Source of the DNA: CAZKCI01 sp964551475
GTDB taxonomy: Bacteria; Auribacterota; Erginobacteria; Erginobacterales; CAZKCI01
Length of the DNA stretch: 33,297 bases
Assembly: GCA_964551475.1 (NCBI GenBank)
Contig: CAZKCI010000029.1
Coordinates: 1 to 33,297, forward strand
Direction of reading: 5' to 3'
Made by a program: the position numbers and the translations under genes. The notes below the pieces were generated by a model that made no database searches, had not been told where the DNA came from, and saw only the letters and a list, made by a program, of their open reading frames with translations. Numbering within the stretch: the stretch's first letter is position 1; every line of letters begins with the position of its first letter. Shown piece after piece: positions 14,213-22,817 of the stretch.

Positions 14213-14667
14213 AACCCGCCCGACCGCATGCGCCCGGCAAGATTGATGGAGCGGCGCCGTCGCGATGGCGGCTGGCCGGAACGGCCGCGGCCGTGCTGGC
14301 TGCCGGAGTGTTGACGTTGATTGGCATCTGCGGCAAGTGCGCTCCGCTGGCGGCTCCGGATTATTCCGTCCTGCCGGGGCGGTGGCTCCGTCCTGACGGC
14401 GGCTATGTCGTCGACATCAGGTCCGTGGCCGCAGACGGGAGAATGGACGTATCCTACTACAATCCCGCCCCGATCCACGTGGCTCGGGCTCAAGCTTCGC
14501 GGGCCGGCGACACTCTGAAAGTCGTGGTGGAACTGCGGGATGTGAACTACCCGGGTTCCACCTACACCCTGGCCTACGATCCCTCCGAGGACCGCCTGAA
14601 GGGCGCCTACTACCAGGCGGTCGCCGGGGAGACCTTCGAGGTTTTCTTCACGAGGATGAAGCCATGA
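14209..14667 (+). CDS. Small exported or membrane-anchored protein, unknown function
   Basis: A 152-residue product with a basic start, one hydrophobic segment (about residues 22-40, ending LTLIGICGKC), then a soluble beta-rich domain: VLPGRWLRPDGGYVVDIRS, MDVSYYNPAPIHVARAQAS, VVVELRDVNYPGSTYTLAYD and a final strand ETFEVFFTRM. The hydrophobic end carries two cysteines but not a canonical lipobox. It overlaps both neighbours by ATGA (14209-14212 and 14664-14667), so it is probably made in fixed proportion with the maturase. I do not recognise a named family. A role as an accessory to sulfatase maturation or substrate binding is only inferred from position. Confidence 0.7.
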   Translation: MKPARPHAPGKIDGAAPSRWRLAGTAAAVLAAGVLTLIGICGKCAPLAAPDYSVLPGRWLRPDGGYVVDIRSVAADGRMDVSYYNPAPIHVARAQASRAGDTLKVVVELRDVNYPGSTYTLAYDPSEDRLKGAYYQAVAGETFEVFFTRMKP

Positions 14668-16052
14668 CCGAGTCGTGGCAGGACATCTGGAACGGTTCGC
14701 GTGTGTCCGCCGTCGCGTTCGGACCGGGCGGCTCTCGGCGGCCGCTGGACAAGTACGACGGGCCGTTGCTCATGGCGGGCGAGGGCCCGGTGCGGTTCCA
14801 TGTCATGGCCAAGCCGTCCGGCTCAACCTGCAACCTGGCCTGCGCCTACTGCTTCTATCGGAGCAAGGAGACGCTTCCGAATGGCCCCGGCGCCGGGCGG
14901 ATGTCGGAGGAGACGCTGGGGCTGTTCATCCGCCAGTACCTCGAGGGCGTGACCGCGCCCGTGGTGACCTTCACCTGGCAGGGCGGGGAACCCACGCTGA
15001 TGGGGCTGGATTTCTTCCGGAAGGTGGTGGAGGCGGAGCGGGAACACGCCCGGCCCGGGCAGAGCATCGAGAACGATCTTCAGACGAACGGCACGCTGCT
15101 GAACGAAGACTGGTGCCGCTTTCTCAAGGAAAACCGCTTCCTGGTGGGTTTGAGCATCGACGGGCCGCGTGATCTGCACGACGCCATGCGGGTTGCGAAA
15201 GACGGGTCGCCGACCTTCGACCGGGTGATGCGCGCCGTGGGCTTGCTGAAGAGGTCCGGCGTTCCGTTCAACACGCTCACCTGCGTCCACCGGTTCAATG
15301 CGCGGCACGCCATCGACATTTACCGCTTTCTCCGGGACGAGGTCGGTTCGACGCGCATGCAGTTCACGCCCGTGGTCGAGTACCGGTCCTTCGACCGGCT
15401 GTCGCCCCGGGAGCAGGCGGCCCAAGGCCAGGTCAGGGCCGGGGACCCCAGGTCCCGGCCGGACCATCCGGAGTCCATCGTTACCGATTGGTCGGTCGAT
15501 CCGGACGATTGGGGCCATTTTCTCCGCGGCCTATTTGATCGCTGGGTCACGCGGGATGTCGGCAAGATCCTGGTGAACCAGTTCGAGACGCTGGTGGCGC
15601 GGCGTTTGGGCGCGCCGGCGCAGATGTGCGCGTATGGAGAATTCTGCGGGAAGGGAGTGGCGGTGGAACACGACGGCCGCGTCTATTCCTGCGACCATTT
15701 CGTCTATCCCGATTACCAGATCGGGCGGCTCGGTTCTGGCAATCTGCGGGATACGGTGCTGTCGCGGCAACAGGTGAAATTCGGCTACGCGAAGAGCGAA
15801 TCTTTGCCGAAACAGTGCCAACAATGCCCGGATCTGTCGGATTGCCGGGGGGAGTGCCCCAAGAACCGGATCCTGCGCACGGCGGACGGAGAGCCGGGTC
15901 TCAATTATCTCTGTCGGGGCCTCAAGGCCTTCTACGAACATGCAATCCCGGAAGTGGACCGGATCGTCGCCGGCCTGCGCTCAGGGCCAGTTCGACCGAT
16001 CGGGAGAATGCGGCCCGTGAAAACATCCGCCATCCCGATGATTGCTGTCTAA
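14664..16052 (+). CDS. Anaerobic sulfatase-maturating enzyme (radical SAM, SPASM)
   Basis: It oxidises a Cys or Ser of a sulfatase to formylglycine, using S-adenosylmethionine and iron-sulfur clusters without oxygen. The 462-residue protein has an N-terminal extension of about 40 residues, the cluster motif CNLACAYC (Cys56, 60, 63), the SAM-binding GGEP (107-110) and QTNG (140-143). The C-terminal SPASM region carries the auxiliary-cluster cysteines: CAYGEFCGKG, VYSCDHFVYPDYQIG and CQQCPDLSDCRGECPKNR. These patterns, notably CDHFVYP, are typical of anSME. It is start-stop coupled to the upstream gene, and the sulfatase gene follows 32 bp downstream. That neighbour is the likely target. Confidence 0.93.
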   Translation: MTESWQDIWNGSRVSAVAFGPGGSRRPLDKYDGPLLMAGEGPVRFHVMAKPSGSTCNLACAYCFYRSKETLPNGPGAGRMSEETLGLFIRQYLEGVTAPVVTFTWQGGEPTLMGLDFFRKVVEAEREHARPGQSIENDLQTNGTLLNEDWCRFLKENRFLVGLSIDGPRDLHDAMRVAKDGSPTFDRVMRAVGLLKRSGVPFNTLTCVHRFNARHAIDIYRFLRDEVGSTRMQFTPVVEYRSFDRLSPREQAAQGQVRAGDPRSRPDHPESIVTDWSVDPDDWGHFLRGLFDRWVTRDVGKILVNQFETLVARRLGAPAQMCAYGEFCGKGVAVEHDGRVYSCDHFVYPDYQIGRLGSGNLRDTVLSRQQVKFGYAKSESLPKQCQQCPDLSDCRGECPKNRILRTADGEPGLNYLCRGLKAFYEHAIPEVDRIVAGLRSGPVRPIGRMRPVKTSAIPMIAV

Positions 16053-16084
16053 CGGAGAAACCAAAAAAGAGGAGGATTCGCATC

Positions 16085-17935
16085 ATGAAAGTACATGTCG
16101 CTCTCGCCAGGTTCTTCCTTCCGCTGTTTGCGGCGGGGTTGGCCCCGCAAACAACGGCGCCCGCCGCGGAGCTGAAACCGGATCGGCCGGCTCTGCCGAT
16201 CCCCGAACCGAATAACCAGCCCGGTGCGGAAAAGCGGCCGAACATCGTCGTGATCCTGGGCGACGACCTGGGATTTTCGGATCTGGGCGCGTTCGGCGGC
16301 GAGATCAAGACGCCGAACCTGGATGCGCTTGCCGCCGAAGGGGTGCGCTTCAACCAGTTCTACACGCACGCCAGTTCATCACCCACCCGCGCGATGCTGC
16401 TCAGCGGCGTGGATACGCACCGCAACGGACTGGGCAACATGGACGAATGGATCGCCCCGAACCAGAGGGGTCAGCCCGGTTACGAAGGCTATCTGAACGA
16501 CCGGGTCGCCACGCTCCCGCAACTGCTCCGGGACAGCGGCTATCACACCTACATGGTCGGCAAATGGCACATGGGCAAAGCGCCCAACCAGATCCCGGCC
16601 GCCCGCGGGTTCGAGCGCGACTTCTCGCTGCTCGACGGGGCGGGCAGCTACTGGGACATGCTGAACTTCACGGCTTCCACGCCTAGGTCCACGTTCACCG
16701 AGGATGGCCGCTACCTCCGCGAGCTGCCGGGCGACTACTACGCCACGAAGACCTACACGGACAAGATGATCGGCTTCATCGAGGCGAACCGCGGCGATGG
16801 CAAGCCGTTCTTCGCCTACGTGTCGCACCAGGCGCCCCACGACCCATTCCATCTGCCGCGCGACTGGCGTGACCGGCATGTCGGGGAATACGACAAGGGC
16901 TGGGACGCGGTTCGTCAGGAGCGGCTCCAGCGCCAGATCGAGCTCGGCCTGATGCCGCCGTCCACGGAGCTGGCCGAGCGCATGTGGTTCGTGCCCGATC
17001 CCATCATGCTGGCGCCCGCGTCGCGGGCGGTGCTCGGCAAAAAGATGGAGCTGTATGCCGGGATGGTGGAGAACATGGACCACCACATGGGGCGGCTGAT
17101 CGATTACCTGAAGAAGATCGGCGAATACGACAACACGATCTTCATCGTCTTCGGAGACAACGGCGCGGAGGGGACCGACCTCTTCGCCATGATCGCGGGC
17201 ACGCCCGGCACGCGCGACTTCCTCTTCGCCGCCACCCAGTGGTCGCAGACCCATCCGAATGCCTGGGGCGACCCGCATTCGTATGTCGGCTATGGCCCCA
17301 TGTGGGCCCAGGTGTCCATGACGCCCTTCAGCCAGTTCAAGGGCTATCTCGCCGAAGGCGGCATCCGCAACGCGCTGATCGTCAGCGGCCCGATCGTCAA
17401 GCGGCCCAAGGGGAGCATCAACGGCGGGGTCCTGCACGTGGCCGATATCATGCCCACTCTGCTGGAGGTCGCCGGCGCCAAGTATCCCCAGGCCGTCGAC
17501 GGCCGGGAGCTGCCGCCCCTGATCGGGAAATCGTGGGCCCGGCTGCTGGCGGGGGAGGAGGATTCTCCGCGCTCGGATCAGGAGTACCTGGCCTGGGAAG
17601 TGTTCGGCAACCGCGCGGTCCGGCAGGGGAACTGGAAGCTTAGGTGGCAGTACAAGCCGTTCGGCAAGGGGCAGTGGGAGCTGTTCGACCTGGCCGCGGA
17701 CACGGCGGAGCGCCATGACCTCGCCGAAGAACAGCCCGACAAGGTCAAGGCGCTGCTGGGTCTCTGGGATGAATACGCCCGGGCCAACAACGTGATCCTG
17801 CCCAGCCGGGTGGTCTCGGAGGGGCTGGAAAAGAAGTTGCCCGATCGCTACCCGGTCGAATCCGGATTCCCGCCGCTCATCTACAAGCAGCAGTTCGTTC
17901 CGCCCGAGGAGATGATGGCGGATCCGAAGCCCTGA
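16085..17935 (+). CDS. Periplasmic arylsulfatase-type sulfatase, serine class
   Basis: It hydrolyses sulfate esters with a formylglycine and a divalent metal. The 616-residue protein has a signal peptide (about residues 1-28), metal ligands in NIVVILGDDLGFSD (Asp60, Asp61), the modification motif SSPTR (Ser98 to Arg102) followed by AMLLSG, VGKWHMGK, and the distal metal site FGDNGAEG. Because the modified residue is Ser rather than Cys, activation should require the anaerobic maturase encoded just upstream. The family resemblance is to alkyl- and arylsulfatases; the natural substrate is unknown. GAGGAGG lies about 11 bases before the ATG at 16085. The frame stays open far upstream inside the maturase gene, but the signal peptide and ribosome site fix this start. 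Confidence 0.94.
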   Translation: MKVHVALARFFLPLFAAGLAPQTTAPAAELKPDRPALPIPEPNNQPGAEKRPNIVVILGDDLGFSDLGAFGGEIKTPNLDALAAEGVRFNQFYTHASSSPTRAMLLSGVDTHRNGLGNMDEWIAPNQRGQPGYEGYLNDRVATLPQLLRDSGYHTYMVGKWHMGKAPNQIPAARGFERDFSLLDGAGSYWDMLNFTASTPRSTFTEDGRYLRELPGDYYATKTYTDKMIGFIEANRGDGKPFFAYVSHQAPHDPFHLPRDWRDRHVGEYDKGWDAVRQERLQRQIELGLMPPSTELAERMWFVPDPIMLAPASRAVLGKKMELYAGMVENMDHHMGRLIDYLKKIGEYDNTIFIVFGDNGAEGTDLFAMIAGTPGTRDFLFAATQWSQTHPNAWGDPHSYVGYGPMWAQVSMTPFSQFKGYLAEGGIRNALIVSGPIVKRPKGSINGGVLHVADIMPTLLEVAGAKYPQAVDGRELPPLIGKSWARLLAGEEDSPRSDQEYLAWEVFGNRAVRQGNWKLRWQYKPFGKGQWELFDLAADTAERHDLAEEQPDKVKALLGLWDEYARANNVILPSRVVSEGLEKKLPDRYPVESGFPPLIYKQQFVPPEEMMADPKP

Positions 17936-17984
17936 ACGCGTCCGGAGCCACACCATGAACCCACTCCAACTAAAAGGTGGCGCC

Positions 17985-18971
17985 ATGAAAAACCAAGCCA
18001 AAAGGCTGCAGCTCGCTGTTGTCGTCGTCGCCGTGGCGATTATCTACCCGGGTTTCGCCCGCGCGCAGGCAGCCGTGCCCCCGCGCTTCTATTGGAAGAG
18101 CCTCGCCGGCGCGAACGCCGTGCCGGTGATCTACCAATCCCTGAGCGGCAACGCCAACCCCATCGACCCGGCGCACCTCGTTTCGGCGGATGCCGATATA
18201 GAGGCGAACGTCCTGGTGGCCGGATACGCGAAGATGCTGCCCGTGTTCGATCGCACGGTCACGCTGGCGGCTCTCGTGCCCATGGGGCGGATCTCGAGCG
18301 AGGCCAGCCTGGGCGGCATGACCAGCGACCAGAATTCCAACGGATACGGCGACCCGATGGTGGAACTGGGCGTCAATCTCATCGGACCGAAGGCCATCAA
18401 GAGCATCCCCGATCTGCTGCGGTATGAGCCGGGGTTCTCGCTCGACCTGATCACGGATGTCGCGTTCCCGGTGGGCGAATACGACCACGACCAGTCGCTG
18501 AACCTGGGCCAGAACCGTTGGTACGGCCGCGTGGGCGCTCCGGTTGTCCTCCAGATCGGCCCCTGGGTGCCCGGCCAGCGCACCACTTTCGAGGTTTTCC
18601 CCTCGGTGTGGTTCTTCGGGGAGAACGATGACTACGTAGGGCAGACGCTGGACACGGACCCCATGCTCCAGGTCGAGGCGCATCTGACCCGCGACTTCAC
18701 CGAGCATTTCTGGGGGTCGCTGGACGGGACTTGGCTGACCGGCGGCAAGGCGTCCGTGGAGGGAGTCGAGGGCGATTCCATGAACAATCTGGGCGCCGGT
18801 TTCACGCTGGGGTATCAGATCAACGATAACCTCTCCCTGACCGCCGCCTACATGTCGACGGTCAACGACAGCGACCCGGAAGACCTGAAGATGGACGGCT
18901 TCCGGCTCTCCTTCACCTACGGCTGGCATCCGATCGTGGAGGGTCAGAAACGGCTGAAGGGAGAGCAATGA
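17985..18971 (+). CDS. Outer-membrane beta-barrel, MetA-type transporter family (first copy)
   Basis: A 328-residue exported protein with a signal peptide ending GFARAQA. It shows alternating amphipathic strands typical of the putative MetA-pathway phenol-degradation transporter family. Recognisable segments are FSLDLITDVAFPVGEYDHD followed by LNLGQNRWYGRVGAP, VFPSVWFFGENDDY, LDGTWLTGGKA and the C-terminal FRLSFTYGW. It probably forms an outer-membrane pore or channel for hydrophobic compounds. AAAGGTGG before the ATG at 17985 favours this start over 17955. It follows the sulfatase by 49 bp. The third barrel (27468-28397) shares the PTGQYDD...NIGTNRW-type core. Confidence 0.82.
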   Translation: MKNQAKRLQLAVVVVAVAIIYPGFARAQAAVPPRFYWKSLAGANAVPVIYQSLSGNANPIDPAHLVSADADIEANVLVAGYAKMLPVFDRTVTLAALVPMGRISSEASLGGMTSDQNSNGYGDPMVELGVNLIGPKAIKSIPDLLRYEPGFSLDLITDVAFPVGEYDHDQSLNLGQNRWYGRVGAPVVLQIGPWVPGQRTTFEVFPSVWFFGENDDYVGQTLDTDPMLQVEAHLTRDFTEHFWGSLDGTWLTGGKASVEGVEGDSMNNLGAGFTLGYQINDNLSLTAAYMSTVNDSDPEDLKMDGFRLSFTYGWHPIVEGQKRLKGEQ

Positions 18972-19020
18972 GCGCAGCCAGGCTCTCCGCTGGCGGCTAG
19001 GCCCGCCGGAAACTGACCCC

Positions 19021-19821
19021 ATGAGCATGGATGCCATTCCGATCTGGGCTCTTGCCGTCCTGACGACGCTGGCCGTGCTGGCCGCGATCGAAGCGGGATA
19101 CCAGCTGGGGAAGTTCGCCCATCGGCGATCGGAGGAGGAGAAGGAATCGCCGGTCACCGCCATCTCGGGCACGGTGCTCGGGCTGGTCGCCTTCATGCTG
19201 GCCTTAACGTTCGGAATCGTTTTCAACCGTTACGATGCCCTCAAGGAACTGGTGAAGGAGGAGGCCAACGCGATCGGCACCGCGTGGCTCCGGAGCGACT
19301 TCCTGCCGGAACCCGACCGCGCCGAGGCCAAGGGGTTGCTCCGGGAATACCTGGAGAAAAGCCTGGCCGTTGTCCTGTCGGAAGACTCGGATCCGGAGCG
19401 CTTCAAGAGGAGCGTATCCGAAACGCAGGGGATCCAGAACCGCCTCTGGGGGATGGCGGTCGCCAATGCCCGCCGGGATATGAATTCGGACGTCGCGGCC
19501 CTCTACATCGAGTCGCTGAACGAGGTGATCGACATCCGCGCTCACCGGATCGCCGTGGGATTCCACGCGCGCATGCCAAAGGCCATCTGGGTTGTTCTCA
19601 TCTGCATCACGTGCCTGGGGATGATGGGCGTGGGATACCAGACGGGCATCGCGGGGTCCCGGAGGTCCATGGCCCGGCCGATCCTGGCCTTGTCCTTCGC
19701 CTTCGTCATCGCGCTGATCGCCTCGCTGGATCGCCCGCTCTCGGGCGTTATATCGGTATCGCAACAGTCGCAAGTCGACCTGCTGGCCTCGATGAAGACC
19801 AGACCGGGGGATGCGCAATAA
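19021..19821 (+). CDS. Bestrophin-like / DUF4239 inner-membrane protein
   Basis: A 266-residue integral membrane protein with about four hydrophobic segments: IWALAVLTTLAVLAAIEAGY, GTVLGLVAFMLALTFGIVF, AIWVVLICITCLGMMGVGY and PILALSFAFVIALIASL. The two pairs are separated by a soluble helical domain. The order and motifs (EAGYQLG near the start, GLVAFMLAFTF-like second helix, conserved NAIGTAWLR, then LDRP...G at the end) fit the DUF4239 bestrophin-like group, whose role is uncertain, possibly anion conductance. The start is the ATG at 19021; the ribosome site is weak. It lies between two barrel genes in the same transcription direction. Confidence 0.82.
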   Translation: MSMDAIPIWALAVLTTLAVLAAIEAGYQLGKFAHRRSEEEKESPVTAISGTVLGLVAFMLALTFGIVFNRYDALKELVKEEANAIGTAWLRSDFLPEPDRAEAKGLLREYLEKSLAVVLSEDSDPERFKRSVSETQGIQNRLWGMAVANARRDMNSDVAALYIESLNEVIDIRAHRIAVGFHARMPKAIWVVLICITCLGMMGVGYQTGIAGSRRSMARPILALSFAFVIALIASLDRPLSGVISVSQQSQVDLLASMKTRPGDAQ

Positions 19822-19848
19822 AAGGGGACCAGGAGACCAGGAAACAGC

Positions 19849-20691
19849 ATGAAAGGATTGAGAAAGATAACCGTGGCAATCGCGCTGTGGGCGGCGTGTT
19901 CCCTTACGGCTGGCGGCCGGGCGGAATCCCAGGGCTCTCCGGCCGTCTCGGAGCGGGAGCGGGAGATCGAGCTGGCCAAGAAGCTGGCCAATCCCATCGC
20001 CAGCCTGATCAGCCTGCCGCTGCAATACAACTACGACAGGAACATTGGTCCGGATGACGAAGGCTCCCGGAGCGTGCTGAACGTCCAGCCGGTCATTCCG
20101 ATCCCGCTCGGGGAGGACTGGAGCCTGATCACGCGGACGATCGTTCCCCTCATCGACCAGCAGGCGATCCCGGCGAAGGGCCACAGCCGGGCGGGGTTTG
20201 GCGACGTGCTGGCGAGCCAGTTCTTCTCGCCCCAGACTCCGGCCGCCGGCGGCTGGATCTGGGGCGTGGGGCCGGTGGAACTCCTGCCGACCGCCACCGA
20301 CGAGACTCTCGGCGGGGAGAAGTGGGGGCTGGGACCGACGGCTGTGGTTCTCAAGCAGGCCGGGCCGTGGACGTTCGGCGCCCTGGTCAACCACGTCTGG
20401 TCCGTGGGCGGCGACGGCGACCGGGACGACGTGAACGCGACGTTCATGGAGCCGTTCGTCAGCTTCATCACGGCGACGAAGACGACGATAGGGCTGAACA
20501 CGGAAAGCACATACGACTGGGAGGCCGAGGAGTGGTCGGTCCCCTTGAACGCCGCGGTGTCGCAGATGGTTAAGATCGGGCCCCAGATATTCCAGATCAG
20601 CGTGGGCCCGCGTTACTGGGCCCGGTCGCCCGGAAACGGCCCGGAAGGCTGGGGGCTGCGGGCGCAGGTGACCCTGCTGTTCCCTCAATGA
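19849..20691 (+). CDS. Outer-membrane beta-barrel transporter-like protein (second copy)
   Basis: A 280-residue exported protein with a signal peptide (to about residue 26) and a short helical segment (SEREREIELAKKLANPIAS) before the barrel. Barrel strands include LQYNYDRNIGPDD, LNVQPVIPIPLGEDWSLITRTIVPLI, GVGPVELLPTATDE, WGLGPTAVVLKQAG and a C-terminal strand ending in an aromatic-rich LLFP. It resembles proteins annotated as transporters or 'neuromedin U-like' in the same broad family as its neighbour at 17985. AGGAAACAGC precedes the ATG. A role in outer-membrane passage of the substrate is inferred. Confidence 0.8.
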   Translation: MKGLRKITVAIALWAACSLTAGGRAESQGSPAVSEREREIELAKKLANPIASLISLPLQYNYDRNIGPDDEGSRSVLNVQPVIPIPLGEDWSLITRTIVPLIDQQAIPAKGHSRAGFGDVLASQFFSPQTPAAGGWIWGVGPVELLPTATDETLGGEKWGLGPTAVVLKQAGPWTFGALVNHVWSVGGDGDRDDVNATFMEPFVSFITATKTTIGLNTESTYDWEAEEWSVPLNAAVSQMVKIGPQIFQISVGPRYWARSPGNGPEGWGLRAQVTLLFPQ

Positions 20692-20789
20692 GCGTATAAC
20701 CTTCGAGTCTGAAAGGAGGCCAGGCGGACAAGAACAGAAGGACAGGATGTTGCGTGGAAACCATAACCTGTCAATGCGGGAGGAATGAA

Positions 20790-21488
20790 ATGAATGTTCG
20801 TCAACTTTTCTCGATGGCGCGCCTGGCGCTGGCGGTCTCCTTGGCCGCCGTCACGGTCGGCTGCGCCACGACCGTGCAGACGGATCGGGCGGAGAAGTCG
20901 GGGTTTCTTAAGGACTATCGCCAGCTCAAGGAAGGGCACGAAGGGGAGGCCAACTGGGTTTACATCGCCCCCGATATCAACCTCGCCTCCTACAGCAAGA
21001 TCCTGATCTCCCCCATCACGATCTGGGCGGGCAAGGATTCCGAGGCGGCGGACCTCTCCCCGGAAGACCGGCAGATGCTCGGCACCTACCTCTACGAAGC
21101 CCTGAAGAAGAACCTGGGAGTCGACTACGAGCTGGTCGACAAGCCGGGGCCGGGCGTCATCATGCTCAGGGTCGCCATCACCGAGGCCGAGGGGTCGATT
21201 GTGATCCTGGACACCATCACATCCCTCATGCCGCAGCCCCTGTTGATTAGCCATGGGAAGGCGCTGGTCACGGGGATGCACTCGTTCGTGGGCGAGGCGT
21301 GGGTCGAGGCGGAAGGGCTCGACTCACAGACCGGCAAAAGGCTCTGGGCCGCCGTGGACTCGCGCGCCGGCGGCAAGGTGCCCGATTTCGGAGGCACCTG
21401 GTCGGACGTTAAGGAGTCCTATGACTTCTGGGCGGTGCAGCTGAGGAACCGGCTGGCCGCGGAACGGGCCAAGGGCTCGTCCCGCTGA
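20790..21488 (+). CDS. DUF3313-type lipoprotein
   Basis: A 232-residue lipoprotein. The signal sequence MNVRQLFSMARLALAVSLAA ends in the lipobox VTVGC, with Cys25 as the acylation site. The body matches the DUF3313 pattern: SGFLKDYRQLKEGHEGEANW, YIAPDINLASYSKILISPI, a helix DRQMLGTYLYEALKKNLG, then VIMLRVAITEAE and GEAWVEAEGLDSQTGKRLWAAVD. The function is unknown. The ATG at 20790 is preferred over 20754 because GGGAGGAA precedes it and the lipoprotein signal then starts correctly. A 98-bp gap before it is the longest in this gene series. A short dyad GACAGG/CCTGTC lies in that gap. Confidence 0.82.
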   Translation: MNVRQLFSMARLALAVSLAAVTVGCATTVQTDRAEKSGFLKDYRQLKEGHEGEANWVYIAPDINLASYSKILISPITIWAGKDSEAADLSPEDRQMLGTYLYEALKKNLGVDYELVDKPGPGVIMLRVAITEAEGSIVILDTITSLMPQPLLISHGKALVTGMHSFVGEAWVEAEGLDSQTGKRLWAAVDSRAGGKVPDFGGTWSDVKESYDFWAVQLRNRLAAERAKGSSR

Positions 21489-21504
21489 TCGCGCGCCCTG
21501 CGGG

Positions 21505-22230
21505 ATGGATCAACCATCGGACCGGCGGGAGACACCGCCAGTGAACCCGCGTCGCTGCTGGCCGCTCTTCGGACTGCTCATCGGCCTGGCCGGCCAGGGG
21601 CGGGAGGAGGCTTACCCGGCTTCTCCCGCCCCGGCCGCCCGGCTGGAGCCGGCCGATACGGCGGCCGGCTACCTCGCCCGGCTCCTGATCAACGAGACGC
21701 CGTTCCCGGGCGAACGGGGCTGGCTGAGCGAGGAAGACACCAAGGCCGCCATGCTCTCGATCCTCTGGGTGCTGGACTCGCGGATGCACCATATCCCGCC
21801 CGGATACACCCAGGAGCGGATCGCCGCCGTCCGGACCGACGACATCATCGACGTCATCACCGCCGGCGGCGAAAAGGGGCAGTGCGACGGCTTCTACCGG
21901 GATGCGCGCGGGCGGTTCGTCTTCGTTCCCCGGGTCGGGGAGAGGATCGAGTCGCTGATCAGGATCGCCAACCAGGGATCTCCGGGGCGCTTCGCCAGCC
22001 TCATCAACTACGCCCAGGGGCTGGCCGGCGCCTACGTTGGGAAGGGGATCGCGGAGGCCGACCGCTTCGCGGACCTGGACCGGGTCGGGGCCACTCCGGT
22101 GACGGGGCGCGCCTACTCCTGGATGGCCGACCGGGATTACTACGCCCCGGGGGGCAGTTTCATCAGGATCCCCGATCAGGACGAGGGGTCTCTGGGGGGA
22201 AACCGCTTTTTCACCCTGAAGGAGCTCTGA
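21505..22230 (+). CDS. Exported protein, unknown; possibly lysozyme/SleB-like
   Basis: A 241-residue protein with a short hydrophobic leader (CWPLFGLLIGLAGQG), so probably exported. The body starts LARLLINETPFPGERGWLSEEDTKAAMLSILWVLDSRM. It continues with a helical middle and ends GGSFIRIPDQDEGSLGGNRFFTL. The early INETPFPGE with a helix containing LWVLDSR and the late G-N-R-F-F recall the layout of cell-wall hydrolases of the SleB type (an early glutamate, later G-x-H-x-F). The resemblance is weak and I would not assign activity. A GTG at 21541 is an alternative start giving a shorter signal peptide. It is tightly spaced with both neighbours (16 and 34 bp). Confidence 0.65.
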   Translation: MDQPSDRRETPPVNPRRCWPLFGLLIGLAGQGREEAYPASPAPAARLEPADTAAGYLARLLINETPFPGERGWLSEEDTKAAMLSILWVLDSRMHHIPPGYTQERIAAVRTDDIIDVITAGGEKGQCDGFYRDARGRFVFVPRVGERIESLIRIANQGSPGRFASLINYAQGLAGAYVGKGIAEADRFADLDRVGATPVTGRAYSWMADRDYYAPGGSFIRIPDQDEGSLGGNRFFTLKEL

Positions 22231-22264
22231 CCGGGAGAATGACAGCCAAGCAGGAGGCGCAGCG

Positions 22265-22807
22265 ATGAATGAGAGGCTTCGGCAGATAGTTGGTCAGGCG
22301 TGCGCGGTGGCGACCGTGTCCGCGATCATGGTCGTTCCAGCCATGGCGCCGGCGGGCCCGCCGGCGCTCAGCACGAATCCGGGAAAGCATGTGATCTTCC
22401 CGGCGAAAGGGCAAACCCCCGAGCAGCAGAAGCAGGACGAGCTGGCGGCTTACGATTGGGCCACCCAGCAGACCGGCTGGGATCCCTACCAGGCGGCCGA
22501 GAAGACGGCTGCCCAAGGCGAGCTGGCCTCGGACAAATCGGATTCGGCCAAGGGCGGCGCCGTCAAGGGCGCTGCGGGCGGCGCCATCCTGGGGGTGGCC
22601 ATCGGCGCCATCGCCGGTGACGCTGGCACGGGCGCGGCAATCGGCGCGGTCGCCGGGGGCCTGACCGGCGGCGTGCGTTCGCATCGGACCCGGCGGGAAG
22701 CGAAAAGCGCCGGTGATGCCGCCGCGTCAGCCTATGCGGAGCAGTTCGCGCTCTGGGACAGGAACTTCGTGGCCGCCATGGAGGGCAAGGGCTACACGGT
22801 GAGATGA
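22265..22807 (+). CDS. Glycine-zipper family exported protein
   Basis: A 180-residue protein with a signal peptide (to about residue 30). A conserved segment PAKGQTPEQQKQDELAAYDW leads to TQQTGWDP. Then a Gly/Ala-rich double zipper GGAVKGAAGGAILGVAIGAI and GTGAAIGAVAGGLTGG could insert in a membrane as paired helices. The C-terminal helix AASAYAEQFALWDRNFVAAMEGKGYTV is also usual for this glycine-zipper family, found in the envelope of many Gram-negative bacteria with no assigned function. The Shine-Dalgarno AGGAGG lies 9 bases upstream. It is within the co-directional envelope gene series. Confidence 0.8.
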   Translation: MNERLRQIVGQACAVATVSAIMVVPAMAPAGPPALSTNPGKHVIFPAKGQTPEQQKQDELAAYDWATQQTGWDPYQAAEKTAAQGELASDKSDSAKGGAVKGAAGGAILGVAIGAIAGDAGTGAAIGAVAGGLTGGVRSHRTRREAKSAGDAAASAYAEQFALWDRNFVAAMEGKGYTVR

Positions 22808-22817
22808 GGACAAAGAC

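Noticed and set aside
15626..16084. N-terminal extension of the sulfatase frame into the maturase gene
   Set aside because: The upstream part overlaps the well-conserved SPASM region in another frame; a signal peptide and GAGGAGG fix the start at 16085.
20747..20788. 13-codon frame before the DUF3313-type lipoprotein
   Set aside because: Very short, no conserved content, and the real start at 20790 has its own ribosome site.
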